NCBI GenBank assembly: GCA_964415245.1
Contig: CAYQAJ010000288.1
Coordinates: forward strand, 1 to 6,570
DNA length: 6,570 bases
Reading direction: 5' to 3'
Source of the DNA: CAYQAJ01 sp964415245
GTDB taxonomy: Bacteria; Planctomycetota; Planctomycetia; Pirellulales; Pirellulaceae
The position numbers and the translations under genes were made by a program. The number at the start of each line of letters is the position of its first letter. Position 1 is the first letter of the stretch. Shown in pieces: positions 5,318-6,570 of the stretch. The notes beneath the pieces are model-generated. The model ran no database searches. It had not been told where the DNA came from and saw only the letters and a program-made list of their open reading frames with translations.

Positions 5318-5628
5318 AGACGATCTCCGCCGCAAGAGTTGCGGCCCACTTTGACGAATGCCTGGCGGCGAGCCGCGACGAGCCGTTGCTCGTAACGCGG
5401 AAAGGGAAGCCAGTCGCCGTGCTCATCGCGGTTCAAAAAAAGGCAGACGCCGAACAGCTTGCTGTCGCCGGATCGCGCACTCTGCGGTCCATTTTCGAGC
5501 AGGCCAACGAGCAGTTGGAACGAGGTGACGCCATCCCGCACGACGAGTTTTGGAAGCAGGTCGAACAATCTCGATCCGGTAAGCGGCGGGTGACTCGGGC
5601 AACAAGAAAGCCCACCAAGTCCACGTGA
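5314..5628 (+). CDS. Phd/YefM-family antitoxin-like DNA-binding protein
   Basis: The 104-residue protein starts at GTG 5314, overlapping the previous stop as GTGA. The N-terminal fold is that of Phd/YefM antitoxins: MKTISAARVAAHFDECLAAS (helix region), then EPLLVTRKGKPVAVLIAV at 23-40, the diagnostic strand-turn-strand where these proteins read as a prevent-host-death domain. The C-terminal part (about 56-86, with LRSIFEQANEQLERG and IPHDEFWKQVE) is helical and would be the toxin-binding or flexible tail; it ends in a basic stretch (KRRVTRATRKPTKST). Antitoxins of this family dimerise, bind their own promoter and block a toxin. No recognisable toxin gene follows; the next gene is larC, 17 bp away. 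It may be an orphan regulator, or work with the upstream 99-residue protein in a reversed gene order. The long frame extending to 4537 is rejected as a start because it crosses the tRNA. Confidence 0.85.
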   Translation: MKTISAARVAAHFDECLAASRDEPLLVTRKGKPVAVLIAVQKKADAEQLAVAGSRTLRSIFEQANEQLERGDAIPHDEFWKQVEQSRSGKRRVTRATRKPTKST

Positions 5629-5645
5629 GGAACTTCGTCGCTTCC

Positions 5646-6570
5646 ATGCGCATCGCCTACCTCGACTGTAACAGCGGAATCAGCGGCGACATGACGCTCG
5701 GTGCGCTGGTCGACGCCGGAGCGGACCTGGCCGCGATTCAAGCGGGGATCGATTCGCTCGGCATACCCGGCGTGCGGCTGGTGGCCGAGGAAGTGAAACG
5801 GGCGGGATTCCGGGCCAAGAAAATTCGCGTCGAGCACGAGCCGGAGCACGCCCATCGGCATCTGCACCATATCACCGACATGATCGACGGCGCCGCGCTC
5901 ACCGACGGGCAGAAGGACCTGGCGAAACGCATCTTCACGCGGTTGGGCGAAGCCGAAGCCAAGGTGCACGGCACGACGATCCGCAAGGTGCACTTTCACG
6001 AGGTGGGGGCCGTCGACTCGATCGCCGACGTAGTGGGGAGCGCCATCGGCTGGTGCCTGCTGGGGGTCGACCGCGTGATATGCTCGCCGATTCCGACGGG
6101 CCGCGGAACCATCGAGATCGCGCATGGCCGCGTGGCGATTCCGGCGCCGGCGACGGCCGAGCTACTGACGGGCGTACCTCTAGCGGCATCGAACGTTGAG
6201 GCGGAGCTTACCACTCCTACGGGCGCCGCGATCGCGGTCACCGTGGCAGACGAGTTTGGTGCGCTTCCCTCGATGGCCATCGACCGCATCGGCTGCGGCG
6301 CCGGCGACCGCGATTTCGAGGAGCAACCCAACCTTTTGCGGCTGTTGGTGGGAACGGCCGAGGGAGCGACGGCCAGTGACAATGTGTGGGTCCTCGAAAC
6401 CAATCTCGACGACACGAGCGGCGAAGTGGTGGGGCACTGCACGGAGCTGTTATTCGCTGCCGGCGCGCTCGACGTGTATACGTGCGCCATCCAAATGAAG
6501 AAGAATCGCCCGGGCGTGCTGCTCAGCGTGCTGTGCCGATCGGGCGACGTCGAGGCGATGCACGCGATTC
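5646..6570 (+). CDS. larC: LarC, nickel-pincer cofactor biosynthesis cyclometallase, C-terminus outside window
   Basis: LarC inserts nickel into pyridinium-3,5-bisthiocarboxylic acid mononucleotide in a CTP-dependent reaction, the last step in making the cofactor of lactate racemase (LarA) and related enzymes. The 308 residues present open with MRIAYLDCNSGISGDM and contain a His-rich segment (64-75, HEPEHAHRHLHH), VHFHEVGAVDSIADVVG (115-131), PTGRGTIEIAHGRVAIPAPA (150-169), TPTGAA (190-195), and the second-domain motifs TNLDD (252-256) and AIQMKKNRPGVLL (281-293). Family members have about 390-420 residues, so roughly a quarter is missing at the right edge. Both LarC parts lie in one frame here, unlike lactobacilli where a programmed frameshift joins them. 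ATG 5646 matches the family start; an in-frame GTG at 5625 overlaps the previous stop but has no ribosome site. No larA, larB or larE is in the window. Confidence 0.95.
   Translation, partial: MRIAYLDCNSGISGDMTLGALVDAGADLAAIQAGIDSLGIPGVRLVAEEVKRAGFRAKKIRVEHEPEHAHRHLHHITDMIDGAALTDGQKDLAKRIFTRLGEAEAKVHGTTIRKVHFHEVGAVDSIADVVGSAIGWCLLGVDRVICSPIPTGRGTIEIAHGRVAIPAPATAELLTGVPLAASNVEAELTTPTGAAIAVTVADEFGALPSMAIDRIGCGAGDRDFEEQPNLLRLLVGTAEGATASDNVWVLETNLDDTSGEVVGHCTELLFAAGALDVYTCAIQMKKNRPGVLLSVLCRSGDVEAMHAI

Overview
The window looks like a chromosomal segment of a GC-rich, free-living bacterium, most likely a planctomycete. The reasons are a GlmU-like sugar nucleotidyltransferase of the type found in Planctomycetes and Bacteroidetes, weak or absent Shine-Dalgarno sites in front of housekeeping genes, and intergenic repeats (tandem copies of ggtcgggagacccgcgcc and a ctgccggg hairpin element) that I recall from planctomycete genomes. 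The lineage call is inference, partly from memory, with no database check.

The left two thirds is transcribed leftwards (minus strand). In transcription order it holds a GlmU-like two-domain protein (4074-2833), a 72-bp inverted repeat built from 14-mers (2776-2705), metF for methylenetetrahydrofolate reductase (2671-1799) with a hairpin at its stop codon, a probable PD-(D/E)xK restriction endonuclease (1707-1126), a small unrecognised frame (1003-719), and the N-terminal part of a DNA methyltransferase with three CxxC pairs that runs off the left edge (699-1). The endonuclease, small frame and methyltransferase form a likely restriction-modification cassette. Lines sampled there have lower GC (about 48-58%) than a line in metF (about 72%), so the cassette may be acquired.

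The middle, 4075-4726, has no convincing gene. It holds several hairpins, a 25-bp-period tandem repeat and a good candidate promoter (TTGCCG, 17 bp, TACAAT) for the tRNA that follows.

The right third is transcribed rightwards. tRNA-Leu(CAA) (4727-4809) is followed by a strongly SD-led gene of unknown function (99 aa), a Phd/YefM-type antitoxin-like gene that overlaps it by four bases (GTGA), and larC, the nickel-pincer cofactor cyclometallase gene, cut by the right edge. The last three are packed like an operon. No recognisable toxin (RelE, PIN, Doc) accompanies the antitoxin, so its partner is either the upstream 99-aa protein or absent.

No CRISPR array, transposase, rRNA or intact phage gene is visible. 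The points most worth checking are the cassette with its odd middle frame, the unknown/Phd-like overlapping pair, and the structured repeats.
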